This document shows positions 25,938 to 38,400 of a DNA stretch of 64,000 nt, piece after piece. Source of the DNA: Viscum album. Its lineage: Eukaryota; Streptophyta; Magnoliopsida; Santalales; Viscaceae. A program made the translations under genes and the position numbers. The stretch is from the NCBI GenBank assembly GCA_963277665.1, contig OY728122.1, positions 2,122,156,024-2,122,220,023 of the forward strand. Direction: 5' to 3'. The notes beneath the pieces are model-generated. The model searched no databases. It was not told the DNA's origin and saw only the letters and a program-made list of their open reading frames with translations. Numbering within the stretch: the first letter of the stretch is position 1; every line of letters starts with the position of its first letter.

Positions 25938-26110
25938 CTACCACATGAAAAGACTCGGGTGATTCTTCATCATAAGTTCCTCGAGTTCCCATGTTTCCTC
26001 TTCCATCTTATTTTTTTTTCATAGAACTTTTACCAGATGAGTCGTCTGGTTTCTCACCACTTGTTCTCTTGTATCAAGAATCCTGACGGGCTCTTCGTAA
26101 TAAGAAAGAT
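25938..26110 (-). pseudogene. Element 1 chromodomain
   Basis: The minus strand reads EEPVRILDTREQVVRNQTTH, then LVKVL, a TGA in place of the family Trp, then a MEEETWELEEL segment and NHPSLF before the TAG. The ILDxRE...LVKVLW...EEATWE..PxLF pattern is that of the C-terminal chromodomain of Tekay elements, which is thought to read heterochromatin marks during integration. One stop interrupts it; otherwise it is well kept. Confidence 0.8.
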
Positions 26111-27260
26111 CGGGTTCCAGTTCTAATACCTCATAGGCGAGAACATGCGTTGGGTCAGGCATGTATTTTCTCAACAGTGATACGTGGAACACATTGTGAA
26201 CTTTGGAGAGACTTGGCAGCATTTCCAAATGGTAAGATACAACCCCAATTTGTTCTAGAATTTCGAAGGGTCTGATGTACCTGGTACTCAATTTACCCTT
26301 CTTACCGAAACGTATAACTCCCTTCCATGGAGATACCTTCAAGAAAACATGATCTCCTACCTGAAATTCCAAATCCATCCTTCGATTGTCAGCATAACTC
26401 TTCTGCCTACTTTGAGCTTCTTTGATGTGGTTTTGGATTACCTTCACTGTTTCAATCGTTTCCTCCACCAGTTCTGGGCCTACAAGTTTTCTTTCACCAA
26501 CGTCATCCCAACAGGTTGGTGTGCGATATCTCATTCTGTATAACTCTTCATATGGTGCCATCCAAATACTTGAATAGAATCTATTGTTATAGGAAAATTC
26601 AACTAGAGGTAAATATTGATCCCACATACCCTGAAAGTCAAGTGATCATGATCTCCGCATGTCTTCTAATGTTTGAATAGTTCGTTCTGATTTTCCATCT
26701 GTTTGAGGGTGGTAAGCAGTGCTCAAACGAAGTTCAGTATCCAAGGCCTTCTGAAGACTTTTCCAGAATCTTGATGTAAAACGGGGATCATGATCCGAGA
26801 CAATCAATAGGGGTACTCCATGAAGTCTCACAACTTCATTAATATATATTCTTTCTAGACTTTCAAGTGGTAGATCTTCTATTATAGCAAGAAAATGTAC
26901 TGAATTGGTGAGACGATCAACAATGACCCATATTGCGTCATTCCTTCTAGGAGTCTTTGGTAGTCCCACGACAAAGTCCATCATGATATTATCCCATTTC
27001 CACTCATGTATGGGAAGAGGTTTCAATACTCCTCCAGGCTGTTTCCTTCCAGCTTTCACTTGTTGACAAACCATACATCTTGACACAAAATCAGAAATAT
27101 CCCTCTTCATGTTGTCCTAACAAAAATGTTCCTTCAAATCTCTATACATTTTGGTGCTTCCATGGGGTATAGAGAAATTGGAACGATGAGCATCATCCAA
27201 CAATTACCTCTTTAAATCAGGTATATCGGGAACACAAAGTCTCCTCCCAAATTTCAAAAT
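26019..27260 (-). pseudogene. Element 1 integrase
   Basis: The zinc-binding part shows HRSNFSIPHGSTKMY, then FVSRCMVCQQVKAG. The catalytic core (27110-26646) shows WDNIMMDFVVGLPKT (first Asp), WVIVDRLTNSVHFL, SDHDPRFTSRFWKSL (second Asp) and YHPQTDGKSERTIQTL (catalytic Glu), so the DDE triad is complete. The C-terminal part has SYNNRFYSSIWMAPYEELY, then VGERKLVGPELV, QSRQKSYADNRR and the lineage-typical VFLKVSPWKGVIRFGKKGKL. Stops near 27204, 27117, 26646 and 26019 inactivate it. It would insert the element DNA into the genome. Confidence 0.88.
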
Positions 27261-27529
27261 TCCATCTTCAAACACAAAGTCACTCAATCGCCCATCCTTC
27301 ACAGCTTTAATATTATTTTTCTACTCTTCATCATCGACCTGAGAACTCTTTATCCTTTCTTATATAGATGGTTTGGAAACCATTTGAAAAAGTTTTGATG
27401 TTTCACCTTCCATGGTGATTCCCATATCCATCTTTACTAGATCCCTGAAAATAGGATCCCTTTACACTCTCATAATGTTCAAAACTCCATGATCTTTTCT
27501 ACTCAAATCATCTGCAACCTTATTTTCCT

Positions 27530-27930
27530 TCCCTGGGTGGTAGTGTATCATCCAATCATAATCCTTGAGTAGTGCAATCCATCGCCTTTTTCTCTTATTG
27601 AGTTCTTTTTGTGAGAAAATATACTTCAAACTCTTATGATCGGTATATATCTAACATTTTTCACCATAGAGATAATGTCTCCATATCTTCAAGGCAAAGA
27701 TTACAATAGCTAACTCGAGATCATGAGTAGGATAGTTTTTCTAATGAATTTTTAGCTGTTGTGATGCATAGGCAATAACCCTATCATTCTGTATAAGGAC
27801 ACAACCAAGTCCTTTCATTGATGCATCACTATAAATAATGAACTCATCATTCCCTGATGGTAGAGTCAATATAGGAGAATTGACTAATATTATCTTCAAT
27901 TATTCAAAAAACTCTTCACACTCTTTTTTC
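27530..27930 (-). pseudogene. Element 1 RNase H
   Basis: After the RT, the minus strand has the RNase H region. Visible are SDASMKGLGCVLIQ (near 27790-27840), an NYPTHDLELA segment (near 27710-27740), YTDHKSLKY (near 27620-27650), and [20 protein letters not shown] followed by ADDLSRK. Order and motifs are standard for Ty3/gypsy. The stop at 27651 replaces the Gln normally before IYTDHKS; those at 27741 and 27900 also break it. The domain would remove the RNA template during reverse transcription. Confidence 0.82.
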
Positions 27931-27969
27931 AAAACAAATTTAACCCCTTTACGTGTGAGCTTTGTTAAT

Positions 27970-28760
27970 GGGTTATCCAACCGAGCAAAATTCTAGACAA
28001 AACGTCGATAATAACCATCTAAACCAATAAAACTGCGTACCTCAGTTATACTCGTCGGTGCTGGCCATTCTTGGATTGCCTTGGTCTTAGAAGGATCAAT
28101 AGAGATTCCATATTTGGAGACAATATGGCCAAGAAAATAAATCTCCTGAAGCCAGAATTCAAACTTGCTAAACTTCCCATATAATTCATGTCTTCTAAGA
28201 GTTTTTAGAATAATACGCAAGTGATTTTCATGATCTTCTTAGATTTTGGAGTATACCAAGATATCATCAATAAATACCACCAAAAACTCATCGAGATATT
28301 CGTTGAAAACTCTATTCATTAGATCCATTAATATAGAGGGTTCATTAGTCAATCCAAAAGGAATTACTGTAAACTCGTAATGTCCGTACCTGGTTCGAAA
28401 TGTTGTCTTCAGAATGTCTTCCTTCTTCACACAAAATTGATGGTATCCAGATCGAAGGTCAATCATTGAAAAGTATTGAGCTCCATGCAGTTGGTCAAAT
28501 AAATCATCAATGCGAGGTAGGGGATACTTTTTCTTTATTGTTATAGCATTGATCTCCCTATAGTCAATGCACAACCTCATAGATCCATCTTTCTTCTTAA
28601 CAAAAAGGACAGGGGCTCCCCATAGAGAAACACTAGGGCGAATAAATCCCTTATTACTCAATTCCTCTAGTTTTTTCTTTAGTTCAACTAATTCCATAGT
28701 GGCCATTCTATAAGGGGTATTCGATATAGGCCTTGATCCAGGAATTAAATCAATGGAAAA
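27970..28760 (-). pseudogene. Element 1 reverse transcriptase
   Basis: Well-kept Ty3/gypsy RT. It has [49 protein letters not shown], then [20 protein letters not shown] and the catalytic box [12 protein letters not shown] (near 28245-28275) with both Asp residues. The thumb follows: [47 protein letters not shown] (27993-28220). Stops at 28239 and 27993 interrupt it (the latter at the Gln of RRFVQNFA). It copies the element RNA into cDNA. Confidence 0.9.
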
Positions 28761-28899
28761 CTCAACTTCTCGTTCTGGAGGATGTCCAGGTAAATCTTCC
28801 GGAAACACATCTACATATTCTGTCACAATAGGTACATCCTCTATTTGATAATTCCTTTCCTCACCCAAAGTTATTTCATTCTCTTCCTCCCCGACTATT

Positions 28900-29330
28900 G
28901 AATTTAGTAGAGCCACTGGGGGTGGATCTAGATAAGAATTAGGTGTTGATGATTCTGCTCTAAAGATAAGGTGTTCCTTATCATCATCATCAATAATCGT
29001 AACCTCCTTCTTCGTACAATAAATCATCGCATCGTGGTCCGAAATCCAATCCATTCCGAGGATTATATCAAATTCAATCATGGGTATGACGATGAGATCA
29101 GCAGATAAAGAACATTTATATGCCTTAATGGGGACTGATTGACAAAACTTTGTAGCAATGATACTTCCCTTAGGAGTTTTAACTGAAAATTCTCTTGTTA
29201 AATCAAACTGGAAATATTTAATTTTCTTTGCAAACTGGGAAGATATGAAACAATGCGATGATCCAGAATCAAATAAAGCATTTTCTAAACTTGAGGAAAC
29301 CATTGAATTACCTGACACCATGTCTTCTGG
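28900..29330 (-). pseudogene. Element 1 aspartic protease
   Basis: The minus strand reads [20 protein letters not shown], with the retropepsin-type active-site DSG at about 29262-29270, followed by [20 protein letters not shown] (near 29040-29100), the usual second half (hydrophobic-IxGMDWL). The protease part itself has no stop. It would cut the gag-pol precursor. It lies in frame between the gag zinc knuckles and the RT. Confidence 0.85.
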
Positions 29331-29389
29331 AGCTTCTACCTCAGCAGTAGTGATAGCATAAGCTTGGTCTTGATCCCTTGGCCTTTTCT

Positions 29390-30404
29390 AAGGAAACTTC
29401 CCCTTACTCTTAGGAAATTCATTTGCATAATGTCCCATATCTATAAAATTATAGCATTCCATGTTGATAGAAACTTCCTTTCCATTGCAATCATGATTTT
29501 GGTGGCCTTTTTCACCACACTTATAACAAACTCTCATTCCTTTTAAGTAAGTACCAGGGTGTTTCTTCCCACATTTACTGCAGGATGGATTTTCAACTTT
29601 TCCCTTCTTCCCCTTATTTACATTTCCCGATTAATCAGTAGATATTTTCTTCTCTTGCTTTTCTTTAAAGTCATAATACTTAAATAATTCCTTTTCCGTC
29701 TTGATAGCACACGAGACAATATCTTCATACGATGATAAGGTTTGTGAGACTAATGCTCGACGGAGAAATGGTTTTAACCCATAAAAGAAACGATCAATCT
29801 TACTTCTTGGGTTACGTATATAATCTGCAGCATGCCTCGCTAACCTTGTAAAGTTAGCCTCATACATTGCGACATTCTCATCCTCCTTCTTCCTCAGACT
29901 CAGAAATTGTCTTTCCATATCTGCTCGATGGTCATGTGGAAAGTATTTTTCTAAGAAAATTTCCTTAAACTCCCTCCATTCAATAATTGATACTTCATTA
30001 GCTTCCTTTGTGTTTTGAATCAGCGACCACTATTGATTGGAATCTCCAGTGAGGCGGTAACCTGCCATGACAAATTTCTCCCTTTCACTACTCCCCAAGG
30101 CATGGAATATTTTCTCTAAGGATTTTATCCATTGCTCAACTACTAATGGATTTGTACCCCCATTAAATCTTGGCAGTTGTTGCCCTATGAAACGATATAA
30201 CATTGATCCTCCACGTTGCGGATCAGGGTGCTCCATACGAGTAAGGTTATTATTCATAACCTGAGTGAGTTATCCCAGTATGGTGATAAGTTGATCTGCG
30301 TCAGTTGTATCACCAACTCCATTATAATTATCTTGAGCAGGAGGGAAATCCCTAAATGGAGTGCGTGCATTGATACGGTTTCCATTCCTTCCACTAGGCG
30401 CCAT
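29390..30404 (-). pseudogene. gag: Element 1 gag with CCHC knuckles
   Basis: Starts MAPSGRNGNR at 30404. The capsid part shows LPRFNGGTNPLVVEQWIKSL, then ALGSSEREKFVMAGYRLTG, IIEWREFKEIFLEKYFP, LRKKEDENVAMYEANFTRLA and FYGLKPFLRRAL. The nucleocapsid part has CSKCGKKHPG and then the intact knuckle CYKCGEKGHQNHDC (near 29470-29520). A second knuckle after it (CYNFIDMGHYANEF) has lost two Cys to Phe. Stops at about 30270, 30030, 29631 and 29390. Gag would form the cytoplasmic particle and package RNA. Confidence 0.87.
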
Positions 30405-30890
30405 TTCTAAACAATGGAATAAACTAGATCAGTTTATGAATCAAAATACATAATTCCATAATTGTAAAACACTTAACATAAATTGAATAGTTTATGGATA
30501 TAATCCATCATCATAAAAATGTTTTCTTTGAGGAAGTATATACTCATAAACCATTCATAATGGTTTGTAAATAAAATGGGAATTATCCTAAGCATATCCC
30601 CTAGGAGTGTCGTAACCAAGAGTGCAGCAAGGCCCGTTGTCGTGCACCAGTTCTCGTTCGAGTCTATCTCAAAGCGGTGTTTTCGGTTTTTACCCCTAGG
30701 TACATCTATGCCAGAGCCGCCTCTACCTTCTTGTATCCAGACAAGGATTTATTTCTTGGAAAACTCACAAAATCTCTATAATACCAAAATTCTAGGAAGT
30801 TCTTCTATACTAATCCTCAAAGTCTATCTTAGGGCTATGTGCTCTAATCAGAGTTTATCTAAATCTAGCTTCTAAGGTTAGTACTAAACT
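30405..30890 (-). other. Element 1 5' leader
   Basis: Untranslated stretch of about 490 bases between the primer site and the gag ATG. A short open stretch on the plus strand here has no motif. Element 2 has a recognisable counterpart (41550-42037; shared CAAGAGTGTAG/CAGAAAGGCCC-like and CTAGGTACAT patches), supporting a common ancestor. Confidence 0.6.
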
Positions 30891-30893
30891 GCC

Positions 30894-30904
30894 TTTGATA
30901 CCAA
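30894..30904 (-). other. Element 1 primer-binding site
   Basis: The minus strand after the LTR end (GGGCATTACA) reads GTTGGTATCAAAGGC, close to TTGGTATCAGAGC of elements primed by initiator tRNA-Met. One or two bases separate it from the LTR. Confidence 0.8.
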
Positions 30905-30905
30905 C

Positions 30906-33900
30906 TGTAATGCCCTAACCCCAGTTACCCAGAGTTGGTTCATTATTACGTAACATTGGCATGATCACAAAAGATCAAGTCTCGAAAGACCGATTAGTTT
31001 AGTAGCCTTGGAAACACAAGATACATTAGTAAATGTTACATTACATCATAAAGTGAAAAACTACAATAACATAGTCTCCATAGTCCACACTCATATCCCC
31101 TTCAGACTATCCCTATAGGTCAGTCATAAAATATTTCTTCACATCCTGGGAAAAATAAAACATAGAAAGGGGTGAGCTCAGATGCTCATTAATGATACCA
31201 ATATAGCGGAAACTTTCATAAATAAACATAAACATTTAAGGCAATTTATAACTAAACAAAAGCCTTTTAAACATGAACATCAGCATAATATGGCAAAAGT
31301 AGAATGAAATAAGGTCATTTACTTATTCACATGGATATTCTACTAGTAGAATAATCGCATGAAATATCAGTAACCACTTTCATAATGATGTAATGCATAA
31401 TGCCAGACTATCATAACCATGTATCCAAGGACTCGTGCCAAGACTACAAATAATATTTTGTCAAGGCCTCGTGCCAAGACACTAGTTTGTCTCATGAGAC
31501 CTGCTGATGCATCGAGGAGCTATAGTGGGCTCCACCCGTCACTTATTAAGTCCAATGAATTCCTTATATGAAAATGTTTAAACATATCTTAAACCATAAA
31601 ATAATCGTATCACATAAAACATGAATAAAGGAAACATAACACATCAAAATTTCAATCACAAGATATAAATACAACACATTAATATAATAAAAACATCATC
31701 AAAACCATTTTCAATACCAAAATTAACGAAAATTAAAACATGGTATTTATTTTTCATTTAAAAAAAGTTATGGATTGTAGAGGAAGCCGAAACTCAAATA
31801 ATGGCCACGGTGACGGAGAAGTAGTTGTCGCCGTATACGTACGACAAAAAAAATCCCTTTTTACATTTTGTAAAATGCTTCGTATAAAAAAGATTCCTTC
31901 TGAATAAACGTAAAAGTCAAATTGGTTTATAAACCCTATAAAAGAAAGTTGTGTATAAAACAAAATATGCCTCAATGAAAGGAGATTGAGACAAAGTCCC
32001 TTACCTCATGTCCGACTTGACTCGACCATTCTTTAACCTCCTAAATAATAAACTAGAGTTAATTTATACTTTCTTAAGAACCTATGTCAAGCTAGTTATT
32101 CCTTTTATATCACTTTTTACCATGTTATGAACACTATGTAATTATTTAAGTTAATAACGGTCGTGTTGTAGATCTTTGGTACTTGAAAATAAACTTCTTA
32201 TAATTACAAGTTGTTCATGTGGTAAAACATCCATTATATCCAGAATAATATTCATTATGTAGATATCATATATATCATATATATCCAGTACATATATGAA
32301 TTTATAATATTACAAAACATTTAGAGGTAAGAAATGAAATGCACCGTTCATGGAGACGGTAAGCCGTACGTATGCATGAATGCTACATTCATTTCTATTT
32401 CGTATTTATTGGAATGAAATAATAATTATATAAAGGTGTATTATAATTCCAGTATAATATCATATATAATATCATTTACTCCATCCTTTACATGTCCCAC
32501 ATATGGCATTAACGATTCAAATCACTTTGAAGGGACGGTAGTCCGCACTTCCTAAAATGAAATTATCGCGTTTACCCGTAATGGAAATCATAAAGGTATT
32601 CCATAAATGAAAAATACAGAAGCATAAGGAAAACATAAACATAATATATATCATATATAAATATAGTGACATCTTAATGGCCACCATGAGATGTTTTAAA
32701 AGAATATTGATCAATCATCATTTCGTGAGGCAGTAATTCGCCACCCACAGAAACAGTATGTTCTATAACCATTAGGCAAAGGTATGTGTAAGTGTAAATC
32801 AAATATTTCAAATAACAACATCCTAGTATATTGAAGATACTGGTTTTGTTACAAAATAAAGGAATACAAATAGTTTAATGGGTTGGAGAATCAAAATAAA
32901 ACAAAAGAACATAAGAGAAGACATTACCTTAAAATTGGGTAACTCTTCTTGATTTAAGCCAAAGGCTTCCTTGGGAAGACTTCTTCCCAAATTTAGGATT
33001 CTAGGAGTAAGAGAGGGAAGTTGAGAGAGTATTTGGGTAGAGGTTGGCCGAGCCAAATGGCTTTTATGGTGTGAATAAGGGGGTAGATGTGGGGGGATTT
33101 TATAAGAGGAGAAGAGGGGCACTCTTGGAAAGTCATGAAATGTTACATTATTATATAATGAGTTTCGGATTTTAAAGGTCCCACAATTATATATTTCGAG
33201 GATAAGGTGATAAGGGTTTCTAAATCTACTCATAAAATATGTTTTTGACAAGTGTAAGTCTTAGATTTTACATTATCTTTTCATTTTATTTAAATCATTA
33301 ATTAATGAAGTAATCACTACATCATCATGGTGTCAAAAAAAATATTTAATGTCTAAAAATTATGAAAAAAATATAATTATGTAGGAAATCGTTTTATCTT
33401 TCCAATGAATATTTATAGTCGAAAATTTAACTTATATAACCCCATGTAATAATTTTTTTTAGTAAAACAACACATGTTTGTGACAATTTTATTTTTACAT
33501 TAAATAAAAAGTTATTAATGTCATTTTCTTACCCAAGTGGCTCCATGGGGTCCACAAGTTGAACCATGGATTTTCTTGGTCGTCCATAACTCATCCAATA
33601 AGGGTAGGACAAGTGTCAAGATATTTTCATATTTTTATTATATCATTTTTACCTTAAATTTCACTAATTACCTTTAATCGTGATTAATAAAACTTAAAAG
33701 ATACTATTCACCAAAAATTATTTTCATCTCATTGAACCAAATTTTGCTTCCTAATTACAACCATGTATGTTAGATTTTTGAAATTCAATACACATAAGTG
33801 GTAATGTTTCATTTACACGAAAAATTAGTTGTTAAACTACCACTTAGTGGGTTCACTATTCATCAAAAAATGAAGTTTTTCAGAAAAATACCAAAAATTC

Positions 33901-34458
33901 ATCTTAAGATATAATTGATATTCTAAATTCAAAAATGATGTCTATTTTAAAAAATTCCAAACATATAATTTGCATTAATTAATTTTATAATTAATTCCCA
34001 TTTCCAAAACAAATAGCGTGTTTTTAAGAAACAATATCAATCAAAAGGTTGACAATTGTTTGTGTCCAATTTCAAAGTGAAATTAATTCTAATGACCACC
34101 ATTGGATAAAATGATAAAAATATATTCTAATTATACTTTAAAACCACTAAATAGTATAATTTATCACTATAAATTATTTTGATTAAAAAGTTTTTTTTAA
34201 GTTTTTTTTACTATACATAGAAAATCGGAAGTTCTTAGAAAATTACAAAAAATTCAAATTAGGATAATTTCAATATTCCAGATACAAAAATGAAGTCCAT
34301 TTTGAATTATAAAATTAATGTAATTTCAAAAGGTGGTTATTACTATTCATAATGGCTACTTTGATTGGTCGCGGTGTGTTAGAATCTCGAAGTTGCTTAC
34401 AATGCAAGCTCTTGTATTATTCAAAGAGAAGCATACCGTTGAAGCTTGGGGTGTTACA
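30906..34458 (-). repeat. Element 1 5' LTR
   Basis: 3553-base partner of 22333-25892, next to the primer site. It holds TATAAAAT (33097-33104), the hairpin motif (32345-32381, with ACGG-TAAG-CCGT core) and the conserved block (31430-31542). Confidence 0.93.
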
Positions 34459-35457
34459 TTTTTCATGGTTGGAACACAATTTGAAAACATGAGCACCAGC
34501 ATAGGAGAAACCGTGCATCACATTTGCAATAGGTGAACGACCAGGGTGCACGGTTTGGCCTCAACTTGCGGCCAATGTCTTGGAAACCAGGGATATATCC
34601 ATTTTGAATCCTAAAATATTATTTAAAATATTAAAACCCACATTTTAGGTCCCTAATGGACTGGTACAACCCCGAATCATTTTCTCCTTCCATGAGAGCT
34701 CACAAGAGTAGTTTTTTGCACCTCAGAACCTTCCTGGAAGAAGATTCAATTTTGGTGAATGGTGGTTGATCCTATCCTGAATAGTTTCAAATTCCTATTA
34801 TGTATATCCATATCTCTCTCTTTCTCCCAAGGGTTTTTTAGATCACTCGGTTTTTTAGAGGATCAAATCCCAACTCTTTTAGATATTAAACCTATTTTTG
34901 ATTAATGAATCACATTGTATTTTTCTTCCTCAGAAAATCTTGATTAGGGTTTGCAGTTTGGTAATCCAGTGATCTACCGTAGGTGCTTCTATCATGATGC
35001 CAAAAATTTATTAACACAATATATCTTGATTTAAATTCAATTTATTATTAAAATTTAATATCTATTAAAAATGGATTTTCATTAACTATATTTTATTAAA
35101 ATCCCTATTCCATTAAATTAGGGTTTTTGGAAATTGAATTTTGCATGAAATTATGAAAACCATTGTTTCAATTTAATTAGGATGTGATAGAGAAATTGAC
35201 AGAAAATTATAGAGATTTAAATTAATGCATTTAAATATTTAAATTTAGGGAAATTAATTAAATTAAAATTTTAAATTTAATTGTGGAGATTTAATTTTGA
35301 AATGGAATGGTGAATTGATTTCAAATTCTATTTTGGGAAAAATGGCGTTGAATGGTTTTAATAGAAACCTTTGGGTTTATCTTGGAAAAATGTATATTTT
35401 GATTAAAAAAATTTATATGGAAAATATGATTTTTGAAATGTTATAATGGGATATATT
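34459..35457 (+). repeat. Element A 5' LTR, middle piece
   Basis: About 1 kb between elements 1 and 2, AT-rich towards the right, with no open reading frame above 60 codons. It contains AACCGTGCAT and GTGCACGGTT (a 9-of-10 inverted pair about 35 bases apart) and a CT-rich patch. I assign it to the LTR of element A because both neighbours are inserted here and the plus-strand primer site of A follows element 2. Confidence 0.4.
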
Positions 35458-38400
35458 TGTAATGCCCCGACCCTACTTACCTAGAGTCGGTGCCATATAT
35501 TAATAAATTGGAATGATTACAAGGAATCATGTCCCGAAGGACTGATCAGTTTAGCAGTCTTAGAAAATAGATTACATACATGAGCGTAACATTAAATTAT
35601 AAAATAAAAAACAACTACAAGATTGTCTCTATTCACCACATTAATATCCATTAGACTATCCCTGAAGGTCAGTCATAATATACTTCTTCGCATCCTGGGA
35701 AAAATAAAACTTAGAAATGGGTGATCTCAGATGCTCAGTAAGGATAACAATATAGAAGAAACATTCATAAATAATCATAAACATTTATGAAAATGTATAA
35801 GACTAAAACATAAGTCTTTTAAAAATAAACCTCTACATTATATGGCCAATATAAATCAAATAATTCCCCTTACTTATTCAAATGGATATTCTACTAGTCG
35901 AATAATCACATGAAATATCAAATAGCCAATTTCATAACGAAGAAATGCATAATGCCAGTCATCATAGCCACATAGTTAAGGCCTTTTGCCAAGACTAAAA
36001 ATAAGGCTTTTTCAAGGCCTTGTTACAAGACACTAGTTTGTCTCATGAGACCTACCGATGCATCAATGATCTATAGCGGGCTCCACCCGTCACTGACTAA
36101 GTCTAATGCATTCCTTATATGAAAAAGTTGAAACATAACATAAACATTCATATTAAAACTAGAATACGAAATGTTAATACTTTAACAATAAACCATGAAT
36201 GGTATAAAAATAGCACATCCACTGTAAAACATATCATAAATCATTCAATACAATATGTTATATTTTATAATAGATCAACATCAATCAAGAATAATGTCTC
36301 GTAAAGGATGTTGACATAGTTGAAATTGATTATTAAAAATATTTGAGAGAAATATCCCTTTTTATGAAATCAATTAAAATTCATATAATTTATAAAGGAA
36401 TTTATTTAAAAGATAATTTTGAATCAATGTGTCCCATACCAATTTGAATCTTTTGAAAGGAATTTTTATTTTAAATCATTTATGTCCATATAAATAAATT
36501 CTTAAAACCATTTTGAAAAATGGACATTATTGAGAAGGTTTTAGAAGATTAAATATTTAAAACCTTTAAAATTATGTTTTAGTAATTGGGACCCTTAAAA
36601 ATAATCCCTTTGAAAACTCTTTTATGAATCATGGATAGGGATAATAAATATGTCCCAGTAGATACTTATGTAAAAACAACCTCGAATATTAATGGTATTG
36701 TGAAATTAACCCTTACCTAGTACATTTTATTGGTCAAGGGTAGGTTAACCTCATGTATAATGGTGAAATAATTGTTATTAAATTATACAAGAATCATGTA
36801 CATTAATATGATATCATATATGATCATTAAATTTTTCTTTGTTAATGATATTTCAATAGTATCATCGTTTTGGGTGTTAACTTATTCGTTTTCCTTTATA
36901 TACTTTGTTGCGAAAATATTGTTTGTTATGGATGGGATGTATCTTATTCATATCTAGAATGATATAAAGTATTTAAAAATTATTTTTAATCTTCAAATGA
37001 AAATTATTCTTGAATGGTTAAGATGGGGAATGACATCTCATCGCATCATGGAGACGGTAAGCCGTATGTATGCCTGAGCGACAATATCATTCTTTTGATG
37101 GTGAAATCATATATAATTTGATTTTATATCATATATACACAATAATTAACATGTTATATTTAATATTTATGTTAGTTATACTCTTTATTGTACCCATAAA
37201 AATAATGAAGTGTTTGAATATCAAACTACACCACAACGTGGAGACGGCAAGTCGTACGTATGCAAGTATGGTGACTTTGTCATTTATAGGATGGTAAGAA
37301 TAACGAATATCGTTGTACCATATTTATAATAACATCACAATATTTAGGAGGTACAGGAGTTATTATTTTGGTATGGAAACAACAAAGAAAGAGTAAGTGG
37401 AAGAAGAAAAGAACTTGAAAAGGGTGGTGAAATTATTACCTCTTCTCCGGGTGTTTCCTTTTGAGTTGATCAAAAGGGTTCCATAGGTTGGATTTATGAT
37501 CAAATTAAGGAATCTAGGATGATGTGATGGATGTTGGGAGGATATTTGGGTAGGGTTTTTCCAAGCCAAATGGATTTTAAGGTGTGATATTTAGAGAAGG
37601 GGAAGTGACCTTCTATAAGAGGGGTGAGTGGCACCGTAGGAAAAGCTTGAAATATTATTTTATTATAAAATAATTTTTGGTTTCTAATGGATAAAAATTG
37701 ATTTATTTCAAATATAAGGTGTTTATGGGTCGAAAAAATCTTAACAAATAGGTTACATACAAGTTTAGGTCACCATATTAACCTTATCCTTTAGATTTAA
37801 CTATTTGTTTAATAGTTTAACTTTTACCGTGTCTTCTTATACTCTAACATTATATATTTAATAAACATACTATAATCTTACAAGAGAACCTAAAGTTGTT
37901 CATTAATGACATATATAATATTATTTAATCCCTTTTTCTAATCCTTAGATTTTTAAGAATAATATATAATTTAATAATATAATATTTGTTTTAAAAACTC
38001 ATTTATGTCTATTTTGACACTATTTAGTATTTAGTTGTTGTGAAAGTCGTCACAACTTTATTACTTCGAAAATGAAAGATTTAATAAACCCTATCATGTC
38101 ATATTCAATTTTAAAATTCGTGTATGTCATAAAAACATTGAAATAATTTTTATTTTAATATTAATAATACCATTTATTTGATTCTTTCATTGATAAGGAA
38201 ATTATTGCATCATCATTGTGTCCTAAATAAATTTAATTATTTAATGTATAAAAATTATAAATAAAATACCCTGATGTATAAAATCTTTTTATATTTCTAA
38301 TGAATATTTATAGTCGAATTTATCTTATGTATAACCCTATATTAAAAATTTCTTAGTTATTAAACATTGAATTTAACACATTTAACTCTTCTTTAAATAA

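Larger units (their letters stand above)
25938..30404 (-). pseudogene. gag-pol: Element 1 gag-pol polyprotein, in frame with stops
   Basis: A single reading frame from the ATG at 30404 to the TAG at 25938-25940, about 1488 codons, covers gag, protease, RT, RNase H, integrase and chromodomain with no frameshift. All the open pieces I checked lie in the same phase. The in-frame stops I traced are at about 30270, 30030, 29631, 29390, 28239, 27993, 27900, 27741, 27651, 27462, 27360, 27321, 27204, 27117, 26646 and 26019. Where family context shows the lost residue, most are Gln or Trp codons turned into stops (for example [11 protein letters not shown] with its Gln as TAG, and LVKVLW with its Trp as TGA). 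That is the C-to-T/G-to-A pattern of methylated, silenced copies. A single gag-pol frame is usual for this lineage. Confidence 0.9.
22333..34458 (-). mobile_element. Element 1: Tekay-type chromovirus, structurally complete
   Basis: Full-length minus-strand element. The 3' LTR is 22333-25892, the interior 25893-30905 and the 5' LTR 30906-34458. Both LTRs end TGTAATGCCC...GGGGTGTTACA on the plus strand. The purine tract and primer site are in place, and the flanks are TTTTT on both sides (22328-22332 and 34459-34463), a fitting though low-complexity 5-bp target duplication. About 15 differences in the first 245 bases of the LTRs (about 6%) make it the youngest element in the window. Its gag-pol is in one frame with about 16 stops. 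It lies inside the 5' LTR of element A. Confidence 0.93.

Noticed and set aside
25765..26024. Plus-strand open stretches across the LTR/interior junction
   Set aside because: They cross the purine tract and chromodomain of element 1 in antisense and exist by chance.
29158..29546. Plus-strand open stretches opposite element 1 gag-pol
   Set aside because: Shadows of the minus-strand gag-pol frame; no independent motif.
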